A stretch of DNA of 64,000 bases from JBCDJI01 sp964351865 (GCA_964351865.1 CAYGPJ010000013.1:38179-102178), one strand, 5' to 3'. Positions 18,925 to 28,692 are shown, counted from the first letter of the stretch. Program-made: numbers and translations. Notes: a model not told the origin generated them from the letters alone.

Positions 18925-20214
18925 CTAATGGTTATGGCCTCCGGTAAGGCCTCCTTTGAGTTGTGCTTCCGCATCAATCAGGAACGCGCCTTCCGTGACG
19001 ACTTTTTCACCGGCTTTCACACCAGATTGAATTTCCACCCAGTCTTCGGTGCGGGCACCAAGATCTACCATTCGTTGTTCGTAATGACCCGGCCCTGCTT
19101 CGACATACACCACTTCACGAGTCCCGGTTTCGATGATCGCTGAAGGCGGGATCGCGACGGCTACTTCGCCCAGCTTTACCCGTAATGTTCCGATGGCGGA
19201 AAGATGGGGCAAAAAGGCCATATCCTGGTTAGGAACCAGCACTCGCGCTTCAACTGTTCTGGTTTTCGGGTTTAACATCCGATCAACAAAAACCACTTCA
19301 CCGATGGCGGTCTGATCGGAGTGGGCCTTACTTTCGACTCGCAACCGCTGACCCAGCTTCAGGTAAGCCATATCTTTTTCAAATACCTCTGCCACGAACC
19401 AGACCTGATCCAGTGGTGCGATATGGAACAAGGTATCTGTTGCGGAAAATCTCGTTCCGGCGCGTGGCAGCATTTCGATCAGTGATCCGGATCGAGAAGC
19501 CTTTATCGTGAAATACTTCTGAACGGTATTACTTTCTTTCAGGCGTTCCAGATCGGCATCACTCATTCCGGCTTCCTGTAATCGCTGAGCGACAGCATCG
19601 ATCTGGGTAGTCAGGTTCTTGCGTTCGTAGAAGGTGCGCAGCCACCGTTCACGCATGAGTTTGAGTAACATTTCCTGATCGGTGATAGCTGCTTCAGAGT
19701 AGACTTTCAGCAGTGGTTGACCTGCCTCAACCTCAGTCGTATTAAAATCCACCAGGACGTTTTCAACCCGACCGTTGTAATACCAACTGTAGATCATTTC
19801 CTGATCCGCTACCGGTGCGATTTCACCGAAAAGCTGCACTTCTTTGAGCAATGACTGTTTCTGCGCCACTACGGTTTTGGCACTGAGCACGGCGGCTTTA
19901 GCACTTTCCAGATGCACCGCAGGGTGCTCCTGCTTTTCCTCTGTCGGGGTGGAATCCATTGATTCCATGTCATGGCCGGCATGAGGATCTTTTTTAGATT
20001 TTGGCGTTGCGGTCGGAGTTTTTTTCTTCAGCGGAGTCAGATCCATGCCGCAGAGCGGGCAACTGCCCGGTCCGTCCTGTTTGACCTGGGGATGCATCGA
20101 GCAGGTATATTTGGTTCCATCGGCCGATGGGCCCTGCTTGCCATCTCCACAGGCTGCAAGCACCACGAATAGCGATAGCGGTATCAATTGTATCAGTTTT
20201 AAGAGTTGTTTCAT
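18925..20214 (-). CDS. cusB: CusB-type periplasmic adaptor lipoprotein with heavy-metal-binding domain
   Basis: 429 aa. Lipoprotein signal (SLFVVLAAC). Next comes the short heavy-metal-binding domain YTCSMHPQVKQDGPGSCPLCGMDL (about residues 36-58) with its MHP and CPLCGM motifs, then a His/Met linker (HAGHDMESMDS). The membrane-fusion-protein body follows: a lipoyl half-motif near GRVENVLVDFNTTEVEAGQPL, an alpha-hairpin of about 180-235, and beta-barrel/MPD domains. Complete for the family. First gene of a block with cusA and the metal-binding proteins downstream. Confidence 0.92.
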   Translation of the reverse strand: MKQLLKLIQLIPLSLFVVLAACGDGKQGPSADGTKYTCSMHPQVKQDGPGSCPLCGMDLTPLKKKTPTATPKSKKDPHAGHDMESMDSTPTEEKQEHPAVHLESAKAAVLSAKTVVAQKQSLLKEVQLFGEIAPVADQEMIYSWYYNGRVENVLVDFNTTEVEAGQPLLKVYSEAAITDQEMLLKLMRERWLRTFYERKNLTTQIDAVAQRLQEAGMSDADLERLKESNTVQKYFTIKASRSGSLIEMLPRAGTRFSATDTLFHIAPLDQVWFVAEVFEKDMAYLKLGQRLRVESKAHSDQTAIGEVVFVDRMLNPKTRTVEARVLVPNQDMAFLPHLSAIGTLRVKLGEVAVAIPPSAIIETGTREVVYVEAGPGHYEQRMVDLGARTEDWVEIQSGVKAGEKVVTEGAFLIDAEAQLKGGLTGGHNH

Positions 20215-20238
20215 TGAGTTGTCCTATTTGAATTTCGA

Positions 20239-20907
20239 CTAAAATTTCATCATGTATTGAATTCCCACTACGGGAGTTACGGTATGTTTTCCGTTGTCTG
20301 ACCACCTGTCCCAGCGCATGGCGAAGACCGCGAGTCCGATGTTGTCTGATACCGGATAGGCCAGCCCGAGACCGACCCGGTTCTGGCGTGTTTCTCCTTC
20401 GAGAAAATCGAGGAACCATTCGTTGAATGCATACGGAGTCAGCAGAAAGGGAAGCGGTGCATCCAGCCACATCAGATCCACCCGATGCCGGAACAGTCCG
20501 GTTTCGCGGTCGCCTTCGAATCCGTATTGGATCCGCTGCCGGCTGTTGAGGTTCCATTCTCCGAAAGGAACTCGAATGTCCCAGGCTGCCAGTAAATCAT
20601 GACCTTCCTCCAAACCTTTGGAGGTCTCGGTTAGTGAATTTTCATACCCGAGCTGAAAGCGGTGGCGGGGTGAGTAATCCCAGGTCGCCCAGGCACGCAG
20701 CTCATTACGGCGAAATAGCGATTCATCTGTAGCCATCCGTGTCTCGGTTTCCACACGTATTCCCAGTGAGTAATCGAGCCGTTGCTCGAATCCGCTCATC
20801 CACCATATCTGAGGCGTTTCGTCAGTCGCAGATGCCTGCTCCAAGCTGCCGCAACCTAGCCCGATGGCTATCGCCCAGCAGATAACAGTCTGTAATTGTA
20901 AATTCAT
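20239..20907 (-). CDS. outer-membrane beta-barrel protein, DUF2490-like
   Basis: 222 aa with a signal peptide (cleavage near EQASA). The mature part is a series of alternating aromatic beta-strands (for example AWATWDYSPRHRFQLGYEN and IGLAVFAMRWDRWSDNG), ending in an aromatic C-terminal Phe (QYMMKF), typical of outer-membrane barrels. It resembles DUF2490 (recalled). 24 bp upstream of the adaptor gene and probably first in the operon. Role unclear: it does not look like a TolC-type channel. Confidence 0.7.
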   Translation of the reverse strand: MNLQLQTVICWAIAIGLGCGSLEQASATDETPQIWWMSGFEQRLDYSLGIRVETETRMATDESLFRRNELRAWATWDYSPRHRFQLGYENSLTETSKGLEEGHDLLAAWDIRVPFGEWNLNSRQRIQYGFEGDRETGLFRHRVDLMWLDAPLPFLLTPYAFNEWFLDFLEGETRQNRVGLGLAYPVSDNIGLAVFAMRWDRWSDNGKHTVTPVVGIQYMMKF

Positions 20908-20930
20908 TCATTCTCCAAAACATTCTTAAT

Positions 20931-20983
20931 GCATTCCGTTTGAATACCCGCAACCAGAGTTGGGCGGGCAATGCGCACACAAG
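20931..20983 (+). repeat. direct repeat copy A flanking the plus-strand metal operon
   Basis: Starts GCATTCCGTTTGAATACCCG and ends GGGCAATGCGCACACAAG. A similar sequence in the same orientation is at 30217-30270. Roughly three quarters of positions match, with a short indel. Confidence 0.55.
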
Positions 20984-21021
20984 TCAGCACTCAATTGGTG
21001 CCGCTTGATGAATGAGGAGAA

Positions 21022-21387
21022 TTAGAGTCGAAACACGCAGTGTTTCAGGTACAGGGGATCCTGTTTCCAGAGTAGTAGCTGGTCACTTTGATAGTATCCA
21101 GATCTGGTAGGTGTGTGAAAATTTGTCGCTACCTCGTGAGAATCAAAGTAGACAACTTCTTTGCCAGCGTTGTCGCGTGGCAACAGGCTGATTGATGTAT
21201 TCTGGTCGATATCCGCAACAACGTAATCACATCCGCAGTCATGGCTTTGCTGTTGCTCGGCAGGTGCTTCGGTGTCGCAACATGAGTGAGATGCAGGTTT
21301 GTCAGCGGTCTCCGCAGGCTGTGCGATACAGCAACAATAGGGCGATAAGAGCGCGCCGATCAGGATTGTTGCAAGCAAAGTCCGCAT
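21022..21387 (-). CDS. small exported Cys/His-rich protein
   Basis: 121 aa from the ATG at 21387 (MRTLLATILIG). An upstream TTG at 21423 is part of a TTGACA promoter-like hexamer rather than a start. After the signal segment come clustered Cys (SPYCCC, SHSCCD, HDCGCDY), which suggest metal binding in the envelope. It stands alone on the minus strand between the two pump operons. Around its start, TACTT-GTCG-AAGTA (about 21386-21399) is an inverted repeat that could be an operator. No family recognised. Confidence 0.6.
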   Translation of the reverse strand: MRTLLATILIGALLSPYCCCIAQPAETADKPASHSCCDTEAPAEQQQSHDCGCDYVVADIDQNTSISLLPRDNAGKEVVYFDSHEVATNFHTPTRSGYYQSDQLLLWKQDPLYLKHCVFRL

Positions 21388-21491
21388 ACTTCGACAAGTA
21401 GTCCTATTCTCTGTTTTTGTCAATTTGAAGTTTCTCCAACAACCTGGATGTAGGTAAGAAATTCATATTTCATGCTATGAGGAGCCTTCGC

Positions 21492-21519
21492 AATTGCTCC
21501 TATACAGGAGCAATTTTTG
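21492..21519 (+). terminator. inverted repeat with T-run (terminator or operator)
   Basis: AATTGCTCC at 21492-21500, a 6-base TATACA loop and GGAGCAATT at 21507-21515, then T residues. The 9-bp stem is perfect. It lies in the divergent gap between the two Cys-rich exported proteins, where a metal-responsive operator would also be expected. Confidence 0.45.
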
Positions 21520-21649
21520 TGAGATGAAAAGATTCATAATGAATTATCAAAATAGTGATTCTAGAAATCTAGAACTGTTCATCACTCAAGAACATGACAG
21601 CAAGTTTGACTTGACGTTCATCATGACTATACTTATTGATAAGTTTCTT

Positions 21650-21922
21650 ATGGCGTTTATTAAACAGTTTATTGCATTTGTTTGTGTCAGCTTATTGCTG
21701 GCATCCTCGCTGCATGCGTTTGATGAATGTCACGAAGAACCTACTACCCAGCAAGAGCATTGCTGCTTGGTATGTAACACATGCCATCCTAAAGCGAACC
21801 TTCAGGAAAACGTAAAATTCGCTGATGATCAAATCATCACCTTAGACCGCATGATTCCCACAGGGACATCTGCTATCGAAGATGTTTACATTGAAGGTCC
21901 GACCGAGCCTCCTCGGCACTGA
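21650..21922 (+). CDS. small exported His/Cys-rich protein
   Basis: 90 aa if started at 21650 (MAFIKQFIAFVCVS); upstream in-frame starts at 21527 and 21623 are possible. The signal peptide ends near SSLHA, followed by DECHEEPTTQQEHCCLVCNTCHPK, a short Cys/His cluster suited to metal binding. The rest is unremarkable. It opens the plus-strand metal block, which continues with another small exported protein and the czcCBA-type genes. Family not recognised. Confidence 0.55.
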   Translation: MAFIKQFIAFVCVSLLLASSLHAFDECHEEPTTQQEHCCLVCNTCHPKANLQENVKFADDQIITLDRMIPTGTSAIEDVYIEGPTEPPRH

Positions 21923-22029
21923 TTATCCATACACCCTAGTTGTGTCCTGATGTGATTTGTCACTAGGGCACATACTCACTCAGTAGAATACTTGTGGCTA
22001 CATTTCAGCCACCACACGTAAGGATAATC

Positions 22030-22425
22030 ATGAATATTTATCAAAAAATATGTTTAGTTGTAGTAGTGGCAGGAGGACTGTCACTCACGTCAGATACAGT
22101 TGAAGCGGCAGAAGCTGTTTCCACTAGCGGAGCATTTCGTACCGCCTTCGTTCAATCAACCCCTGAAGGGGCTAAAGTTACTGGTCAACTCGTGTTGCCC
22201 GAATATGGAGGCTTGGCCTGGCCAAATCACTACCATGTTCAGATCATCGGGGACAACGGAAAGGTTTTGGCGCAACAAATGTATCGCCATTCACTCTCCG
22301 CTCCGAAGGGACAATCCAGAGCACGATCCAAACCGTATCAAATTCATGTGAAGGACATATCTCCGGAATCGATCAATAAGATTCGTGCTGTCCGAGTCAC
22401 TACATCCCATGCCAATTGCTCCTAG
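22030..22425 (+). CDS. small exported protein of unknown function
   Basis: 131 aa from the ATG at 22030, preceded by AAGGA. The signal peptide ends near TVEAAEA; the mature part is beta-rich (VTGQLVLPEYGGLAWPNHYHVQII) with no Cys except near the end. No family recognised. It overlaps the upstream part of the longest reading of the TolC-type gene, but the chosen start of that gene (22457) leaves a 31-bp gap. Probably part of the metal efflux operon. Confidence 0.65.
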   Translation: MNIYQKICLVVVVAGGLSLTSDTVEAAEAVSTSGAFRTAFVQSTPEGAKVTGQLVLPEYGGLAWPNHYHVQIIGDNGKVLAQQMYRHSLSAPKGQSRARSKPYQIHVKDISPESINKIRAVRVTTSHANCS

Positions 22426-22456
22426 AGGGCACTTGTTGAGCTGTGAATACACGACC

Positions 22457-23758
22457 ATGAAAAGATATAGTTTCCACTTAAACGCATGTCACAAAGCTAC
22501 CTTGGCTCTACTGGCTTCAGTGTTCTGCTTACCGCTGTCTTACGGTGCCCAGAGCACCGACGAACTGGTAGAAATGGCCTTGGCCAAGAACCCTGAACTT
22601 CGACTTTATGAGGCCCAGGTAGACCGGGCCCGGGGAGAAAGGCTCCAGTCGGGAAAATGGAAAAATCCTGAGTTGAGTCTGGAAGCTGGTTATCGCCAGA
22701 ACCGGGAGCTGTCAGGAGATAACAGTCTGGAAGAAGGTTACAGCTTTGGCGTGTCTCTGGTTCAGACCTTTGAGTTTCCGGGCAAGGCCTCGTTGCGCAA
22801 AGCCATCGCAGATCGCGATGTGCGGGTTGCCGAATTGAGTCTGGCTCAATTCAGGCTCAGTTTGTCTGGAAAAGTCAGGCAGTTAGCCGCCCGTTATCGG
22901 GCTGCGGTGGAATTGGCGGATCTCACCGCACAAATCAACGGCCGCAGTTCTGACTTGATCAAGCTACTTCAGGAGCGCCCTCTGGCCGGAGCCAGACCGT
23001 TACTTGAAATGAGAGTGATTCAGGCGAGTCAGGCTGAGCTTACTGAAGCTGCAAAAGATGCTGCGATCATGCGGGATGATGCTCTGATGGAGCTCAATAT
23101 TCTGCTCGGTAGGCGACCTACCCAGTCGATCACTATCAGCTCTCAAGGATCTCGGACTGAGCGGGATTTGCCTACATTGGAAAAATTACTGGCACTTTCA
23201 TTCGAGCGAAACCTGCAATTGAAAATCAGGGAAGCCGAGTTGGACCAGTCTGGGTTGTCACTGGATGCGGCGAAGCTGGCGGCGGCTCCTGATTTTTCGA
23301 TCGGGCCGTTTTTCAGCAGAGAGCGTGTCAGTGAAGAAGAGACGACCATCGGTGCCAGTGTCGCTATGGAATTACCGATATGGGATCAGAATCAGGGAAA
23401 CATTGTCAGTGCCCGTGCGCTAAAGATGGCCCGTCAGTCTCAGCTCGTATTGGCTCAACGTGAACTGGAACGCGAATTAACGACCCGATGGAATGTCTAC
23501 CAGGCGGCTTCACGTCAAATGGGACAACTCCGTCCGGAAACACTCGATGAGCTTCATGCCGCAGCAGAATTGGCAGACCGCCAATACCGGCAGGGAGCTA
23601 TAGATGTTCAACTCTATCTCGAATCTCAGCGGGCATTACTCAACACCAAAGAAATCATCAACCGTGCAGTGCTCCAACTCGGAGACACTCTGCTGGATCT
23701 GGAACTTTTAACCGGCGGCTCATTGCCTGCCGAAACCAATCAGGAAAATGAATTATGA
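22457..23758 (+). CDS. czcC: CzcC/CusC-type outer-membrane efflux channel (TolC family)
   Basis: 433 aa from the ATG at 22457 with a signal peptide (cleavage near LSYGA). Two long helical repeats characteristic of TolC-family outer-membrane factors are visible. The N-terminal one starts TDELVEMALAKNPELRLYEAQVDRARG. The second starts TLEKLLALSFERNLQLKIREAELDQSG and ends in ADRQYRQGAIDVQLYLESQRALLNTK. It overlaps the adaptor start by 4 bp, so czcC-B-A are translationally linked. May also serve the minus-strand CusBA pump, which lacks its own channel. Confidence 0.88.
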   Translation: MKRYSFHLNACHKATLALLASVFCLPLSYGAQSTDELVEMALAKNPELRLYEAQVDRARGERLQSGKWKNPELSLEAGYRQNRELSGDNSLEEGYSFGVSLVQTFEFPGKASLRKAIADRDVRVAELSLAQFRLSLSGKVRQLAARYRAAVELADLTAQINGRSSDLIKLLQERPLAGARPLLEMRVIQASQAELTEAAKDAAIMRDDALMELNILLGRRPTQSITISSQGSRTERDLPTLEKLLALSFERNLQLKIREAELDQSGLSLDAAKLAAAPDFSIGPFFSRERVSEEETTIGASVAMELPIWDQNQGNIVSARALKMARQSQLVLAQRELERELTTRWNVYQAASRQMGQLRPETLDELHAAAELADRQYRQGAIDVQLYLESQRALLNTKEIINRAVLQLGDTLLDLELLTGGSLPAETNQENEL

Positions 23759-24570
23759 AAAATTATAAAAATATCTACACCTTACTCTCCATAGCCACTC
23801 TGGCTGGAATCGTCCTTACCTTCGCCGCCTGTAGTGGCTCGGGTGATGCCTCAAAATCTGATGACCATGAAGGGCATGGTCACTCTGCCGTTGAGTCACA
23901 CTCGGCCACCGAAACGACTTTTGTCGAAGGCAAGGGAGTGCAGCTCTCCGAAGTGGGACGCGTGGCAGTAGGGCTGGAAACGGCACCGGTCACCGCAGAA
24001 ACTCGAACAGTCGGCAAAGAAATCCAATTACAGGTCTATCGCCATGCCAATGAAGCGGATCAACCATCAGGCAAGTTTCGCAATGGGTATGCCTACGCTT
24101 CGGCGATCATACCTGCAGTGGACGCCAGAAAACTAAGTGATCGTCAGTCTATCGACATAACTCAGGGCGATTCTTCCCAATCGGCAGAAATTGCTAAAAT
24201 TGATTGGCAACTGGAATCCGTTACCGGAGAAGCTGAAGTCATCGCACAAATCAAAGATCCCGAAGCGCAATATGCTATCGGGTCTTTCATCCAGGGACAT
24301 CTGACAACGGCGAATACGAAAACGGAGGATCTGGTGAGCATTCCCAGAGGTGCATTATTGACCACTGCTAAGGGCAGTTTTGCTTACGCGAGCAACAATG
24401 AATATTTCTTCCGCACTCCAGTCAAAGTTGTGGGAAATACCGATGAACATGCGCTGATTTCAGACGGGTTGTTCGAAGGTGACATCGTTGCCAGCAATGG
24501 GGTTCAGCAACTCTATCTGATCGAATTGCAGACCATTAACGGCGGCAAAGGCTGCGCCGGCGGACACTAA
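23755..24570 (+). CDS. czcB: short RND periplasmic adaptor-like lipoprotein
   Basis: 271 aa, well below the roughly 400 aa usual for CzcB/CusB adaptors. Lipobox FAACSG, a His-rich stretch (DDHEGHGHS), then a beta-rich body beginning KGVQLSEVGRVAVGLETAPV. It ends with the barrel/MPD-like region (LVSIPRGALLTTAKGSFAYA ... GLFEGDIVASNGVQQLY). I see no lipoyl halves or alpha-hairpin, so it would be a hairpin-less adaptor. Position between czcC and czcA supports the role; the shortened architecture is the oddity. Confidence 0.7.
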   Translation: MKNYKNIYTLLSIATLAGIVLTFAACSGSGDASKSDDHEGHGHSAVESHSATETTFVEGKGVQLSEVGRVAVGLETAPVTAETRTVGKEIQLQVYRHANEADQPSGKFRNGYAYASAIIPAVDARKLSDRQSIDITQGDSSQSAEIAKIDWQLESVTGEAEVIAQIKDPEAQYAIGSFIQGHLTTANTKTEDLVSIPRGALLTTAKGSFAYASNNEYFFRTPVKVVGNTDEHALISDGLFEGDIVASNGVQQLYLIELQTINGGKGCAGGH

Positions 24571-24586
24571 TTCAGGAAATATTTAT

Positions 24587-27500
24587 ATGATTGATAAAAT
24601 TATTGAGTTTTCCATGCGCCAGCGTGCTTTCGTCATGCTGGTGGCTGTGGTTTGGATCGGAGCGGGGTTGTGGTCGGGATACCGACTTCCGATCGATGCA
24701 GTTCCAGATATTACCAATGTGCAGGTTCAGATCAACACTTCGGCAGGAGCGTATGCTGCTGAGGAAGTGGAGAAACTGATTACATTCCCGGTCGAAAATG
24801 AAATGTCCGGTCTTCCTCGTTCAGAGTTAATCCGCTCGATTTCCCGCTATGGGTTTTCGCAGGTCACGGTGATCTTTGAAGAAGGAACGGACATTTACCG
24901 GGCCAGGCAGTTGGTTTCTGAGCGGATGCAAAACGTGCTCGATGAATTACCTCCTGGTAGTGAACCGCAAATGTCACCCATCAGCACCGGATTAGGAGAC
25001 ATATTCTTCTATACGGTTTCGTATGCTGATGATGCTGCGAACGCCCCAGCGACCTCCTATGAACGCCTGGTCGAATTAAAGCTGATACAGGATTATCTCA
25101 TTAAGCCGATGTTGCGATCCGTGCCGGGTGTAGCAGAAGTGAACACCTCTGGTGGCTACGAAAAACAGATCGTGATCAGACCGGATGTGAACAAACTGCG
25201 CTCTGTTGGTCTCAGTGTCGGTGATCTGGCGGAGAAAATCGCAGAAAACACGGATAACGCCGGCGGAGGCCTGCTCGAAATTGGTGGGGAGCAGGTTTCG
25301 ATCCGATCCAATGGTCGGGTCACTGACATGGAACAGATTTCAAATTTACCGGTGATATTCCAGGCAGGAACAGAGCCCTTGTTGGTGAAGGATCTGGCTG
25401 TAGTGGAGATCGGTTCAGCTATTCGGACTGGTGCTTCGACGGAGGATGGTGAGGAAGCGTTATTGGGCGGAGCTTTGATGCTCATTGATGAAAACAGCCG
25501 AACCGTTTCTAGAGATGTCGCACAACGAATCGAAGAGATTCAGGAAAAACTGCCTGCGGGTATCGAGATACGCAGCGTCTATGACCGCTCGGATGTGGTC
25601 AACGCCACCATTAAAACCGTGCGCAATAATCTGCTGGAAGGAGCGGTGCTGGTCATGGTCGTTCTGTTCCTGCTGCTGGGCAATGTCCGTGCGGCGCTCT
25701 TAGTCGCACTAGCGATTCCGCTCTCGATGCTGTTTGCACTGATCGGCATGCAGATTGGAGGAGTGTCGGGTAACCTCATGAGCCTTGGAGCCATTGATTT
25801 CGGTCTGATCGTCGAAGGCTCGGTCGTCATGGTGGAAAACGCCGTGCGGCGATTAGGGATTCTACGGGAAAAACTCGGGCGTGCTCCGAATACTCAAGAA
25901 AAGAATCACGAAGTGCTGATAGCATGTAAGGAAATGGGCAAGCCGATGTTTTTCGGTGTGCTGATTATCACTATCGTTTATGTACCGATTCTGGCACTGA
26001 CTGGCATCGAAGGAAAAATGTTCATTCCCATGGCGCTGACCGTCATGTTTGCACTGGTGGGATCTCTGTTGCTGGCGTTGACACTGGTGCCAGTGCTTTC
26101 CAGTTACTTCTTGAAACCTCATAAAGAGCAAGAAGACACCTGGTTGAACCGGATGCTTCGCCGAGGCTATGAGCCGGTATTGGAATTTGCATTACAGCAC
26201 CGCTGGATCGTGTTGGGAGGAGCCGTTTCCTTATTTGCTATAGCTCTGCTGATATTCTCACGCTTGGGAGCCGAGTTTATTCCCAAGCTGGATGAAGGCT
26301 CGCTCTCTATTCAGATGATACGCAGTAATTCCACCGGGATCGGTGCCTCACTGGACATGCAGATGCGTTCGGAAAAAATATTGCAGGAGAAATTTCCGGA
26401 GATTACCCACACCTTCTCCAGAATCGGCACCGCGGAGGTGGCCACCGATCCGATGGGCACCAATGTAGCCGATACCTATGTGATGCTCAAACCGGATTCC
26501 GAGTGGAGAAAAGTAGATGGGGATAGGGTCAATAAACAGGAACTCATTGAACTGATGCGCAAGGAATTGACCGATCATGTTCCTGGCCAGACCTATCTCT
26601 TCACTCAACCGATTGAGTTGCGGTTCAACGAAATCTTGGCAGGAACCCGAGCTGACCTCTCCGTAAAAGTATTCGGTGATGATTACGAAACACTGGAACT
26701 TCTGGCGGATCAGATCCGCGATATTCTCGTAACCATCCCCGGTGCGGGTGATGTGGAGTTTGAAGCTTCCGGGCGAAACCCAGTGTTGGAAATCAATCCG
26801 AAGCGAGACCAGCTCAGACGCTACAATCTTCATGCGAACGACGTCAACCGGGTCGTGGCAAATGCCATTGCCGGGAATGAAGTGGGAAGGATGATCGATG
26901 GTAACCGACGTTATCCCATCGTGGTGCGAGCGCCGGAAGCCATCAGGCATGATCTGGAAGCCTTGAAGCAATTGCCACTGCGCACCGAACAAGGTGGGAT
27001 TATTCCACTGGGACTGGTCACCGACTTCGAGATCATTGATGCCATCGGCACGATCGGACGTGAATCGATTCAGCGACGACTGGCAGTGCTGGTCAACATG
27101 CGTGGCGGCGATACCGAAACGTTCGTGAATCAGGCTGAGGAGAAAATCAATGAAGCGGTCACCTTTCCGGACGGCTATTACTATGAATTCGGAGGACAGT
27201 ATGAAAATCTGGTGCAGGCTCGCCAACGCCTTGCCGTGGTGGTGCCCGTGGCACTGACTTTGATTTTTCTGCTGATCTTCATGGCGTTCGGAAGTATCCG
27301 CCAGGCGATTATCATCTTTACCGGAGTGCCGCTGGCGGTCACTGGCGGGGTGATGGCATTGTGGTTTCGGGATATGCCGTTCAGTATATCTGCCGGGATC
27401 GGATTCATCGCCCTGAGTGGAATCGCGACGTTGGACGGTATCGTTTTGGTAACCGTTTTTAATGAACTCAGAGAGCAAGGCAAAGACTTGCTTGAGTCGG

Positions 27501-27757
27501 TTCGAGAGGGAGCCATGAGCCGTTTGCGTCCTGTGATGATGACCTCACTGGTGGCCAGCTTGGGCTTTGTTCCTATGGCTCTAGCCACGAGTGCCGGAGC
27601 GGAAGTCCAACGGCCTTTGGCGACCGTCGTCATCGGCGGCGTTATGTCCGAAGTATTCCTGACACTGGTGGTCGTGCCGGTTCTCTATTTATGGCTTGAA
27701 CGAAATGCGAAAAAGAATCGCACGGCAGAACAGGAGACATCTTCACATGTCGCATGA
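24587..27757 (+). CDS. czcA: CzcA-type heavy-metal RND efflux permease
   Basis: 1056-aa HME-RND permease. The N-terminus MIDKIIEFSMRQRAFVML and the TM4 signature AIDFGLIVEGSVVMVENAVRR (DFGxxVEG) mark a divalent-cation-type exporter. Periplasmic domains and twelve TM helices are complete. It is preceded by AGGAAA and overlapped at its end by the CDF gene. It differs clearly from the CusA-type pump at 15738-18908, so the island covers two classes of metal. Exact substrate (Zn, Cd, Co or Ni) cannot be decided here. Confidence 0.92.
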   Translation: MIDKIIEFSMRQRAFVMLVAVVWIGAGLWSGYRLPIDAVPDITNVQVQINTSAGAYAAEEVEKLITFPVENEMSGLPRSELIRSISRYGFSQVTVIFEEGTDIYRARQLVSERMQNVLDELPPGSEPQMSPISTGLGDIFFYTVSYADDAANAPATSYERLVELKLIQDYLIKPMLRSVPGVAEVNTSGGYEKQIVIRPDVNKLRSVGLSVGDLAEKIAENTDNAGGGLLEIGGEQVSIRSNGRVTDMEQISNLPVIFQAGTEPLLVKDLAVVEIGSAIRTGASTEDGEEALLGGALMLIDENSRTVSRDVAQRIEEIQEKLPAGIEIRSVYDRSDVVNATIKTVRNNLLEGAVLVMVVLFLLLGNVRAALLVALAIPLSMLFALIGMQIGGVSGNLMSLGAIDFGLIVEGSVVMVENAVRRLGILREKLGRAPNTQEKNHEVLIACKEMGKPMFFGVLIITIVYVPILALTGIEGKMFIPMALTVMFALVGSLLLALTLVPVLSSYFLKPHKEQEDTWLNRMLRRGYEPVLEFALQHRWIVLGGAVSLFAIALLIFSRLGAEFIPKLDEGSLSIQMIRSNSTGIGASLDMQMRSEKILQEKFPEITHTFSRIGTAEVATDPMGTNVADTYVMLKPDSEWRKVDGDRVNKQELIELMRKELTDHVPGQTYLFTQPIELRFNEILAGTRADLSVKVFGDDYETLELLADQIRDILVTIPGAGDVEFEASGRNPVLEINPKRDQLRRYNLHANDVNRVVANAIAGNEVGRMIDGNRRYPIVVRAPEAIRHDLEALKQLPLRTEQGGIIPLGLVTDFEIIDAIGTIGRESIQRRLAVLVNMRGGDTETFVNQAEEKINEAVTFPDGYYYEFGGQYENLVQARQRLAVVVPVALTLIFLLIFMAFGSIRQAIIIFTGVPLAVTGGVMALWFRDMPFSISAGIGFIALSGIATLDGIVLVTVFNELREQGKDLLESVREGAMSRLRPVMMTSLVASLGFVPMALATSAGAEVQRPLATVVIGGVMSEVFLTLVVVPVLYLWLERNAKKNRTAEQETSSHVA

Positions 27758-28640
27758 TCACAGTAGCCATGCGGGCAAATTGAGTGATCGCAACCTGTAT
27801 GCAGCGATTGGCGTCAACTTCCTGCTGACGCTGGTTCAGATTATTGGTGGAATCCTCTCGGGTAGTCTGTCGCTGATTGCGGATGCGATCCATAATTTCA
27901 GCGATGCAGTTTCACTGGTTATTGCTCTGGTCGCCAGAATCATCGGACGTAAACCACGCGATCGTAGCCACACGTTTGGTTATGGTCGCATTGAACTGGT
28001 CGCCACTCTGGTCAATCTGACGACGCTGGTAGTGATCGGACTGTATCTCATCTACGAAGCAGTGCTGAGAATCTTCCAACCTGTCGAAATTCAAGGATGG
28101 ACGGTAGTGATCATCGCTGCGGTCGCGCTGGTGATCGATGTGATTACAGCGTTACTCACCTACCGAATGTCAAAAACCAGCATGAACATTAAGGCAGCAT
28201 TCCTGCACAATGTGTCTGATGCGCTAGGCTCCGTCGGTGTCATCATTGCGGGCACACTTATTTTGCTCTTTGGCTGGCACTGGGCAGATACAGCGGTGAC
28301 CTTTATGATCGCCGGCTACGTTCTGTGGCAGGCAATCGCTATGCTACCTCGCACCATCAACATCCTGATTGATGGGGTGCCACCTCACCTGTCTTTGGGT
28401 GAGGTGAAAGTAGCAATGGACGAAGTTCCTCATGTCAAAGAAGTGCATCATGTCCATATCCGGCAACTTGACGAAAAAAGTTCCTGCCTGGAATCCCATG
28501 TCGTCATTGATACGACTTCTATCGATCATGCTGCAGTAGTGAAAAGCTCAATAAAAACTATGCTTAAAGAGAAATTCGATATCCATCATTCCACGCTGGA
28601 AATCGAGTTTATCGAAAAATGCTCCAAGGAGTGTCTTTAA
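27747..28640 (+). CDS. czcD: CDF-family cation exporter (CzcD/ZitB-like)
   Basis: 297 aa from the ATG at 27747 (MSHDHSSHAG), which has AGGAGA upstream and overlaps czcA by 11 bp. Six TM helices. Metal site residues are in SLIADAIHNFSDAVSL (HxxxD type in TM2) and in AFLHNVSDALGSVGV (TM5). A cytosolic C-terminal domain has VPHVKEVHHVHIRQL. It exports divalent metal from the cytosol to the periplasm, where the RND pump can take it. The gene directly follows the permease in the same operon. Confidence 0.9.
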   Translation: MSHDHSSHAGKLSDRNLYAAIGVNFLLTLVQIIGGILSGSLSLIADAIHNFSDAVSLVIALVARIIGRKPRDRSHTFGYGRIELVATLVNLTTLVVIGLYLIYEAVLRIFQPVEIQGWTVVIIAAVALVIDVITALLTYRMSKTSMNIKAAFLHNVSDALGSVGVIIAGTLILLFGWHWADTAVTFMIAGYVLWQAIAMLPRTINILIDGVPPHLSLGEVKVAMDEVPHVKEVHHVHIRQLDEKSSCLESHVVIDTTSIDHAAVVKSSIKTMLKEKFDIHHSTLEIEFIEKCSKECL

Positions 28641-28692
28641 TCATTCCTTTAACTCCAAACAAAAATAACCAACTCAAAGAAAGAACCAAATT

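Noticed and set aside
26348..27478. Long minus-strand open frame (376 aa) inside czcA
   Set aside because: Exact antisense of the conserved RND permease; composition (His/Gln/Asp-rich) is typical of shadow frames.
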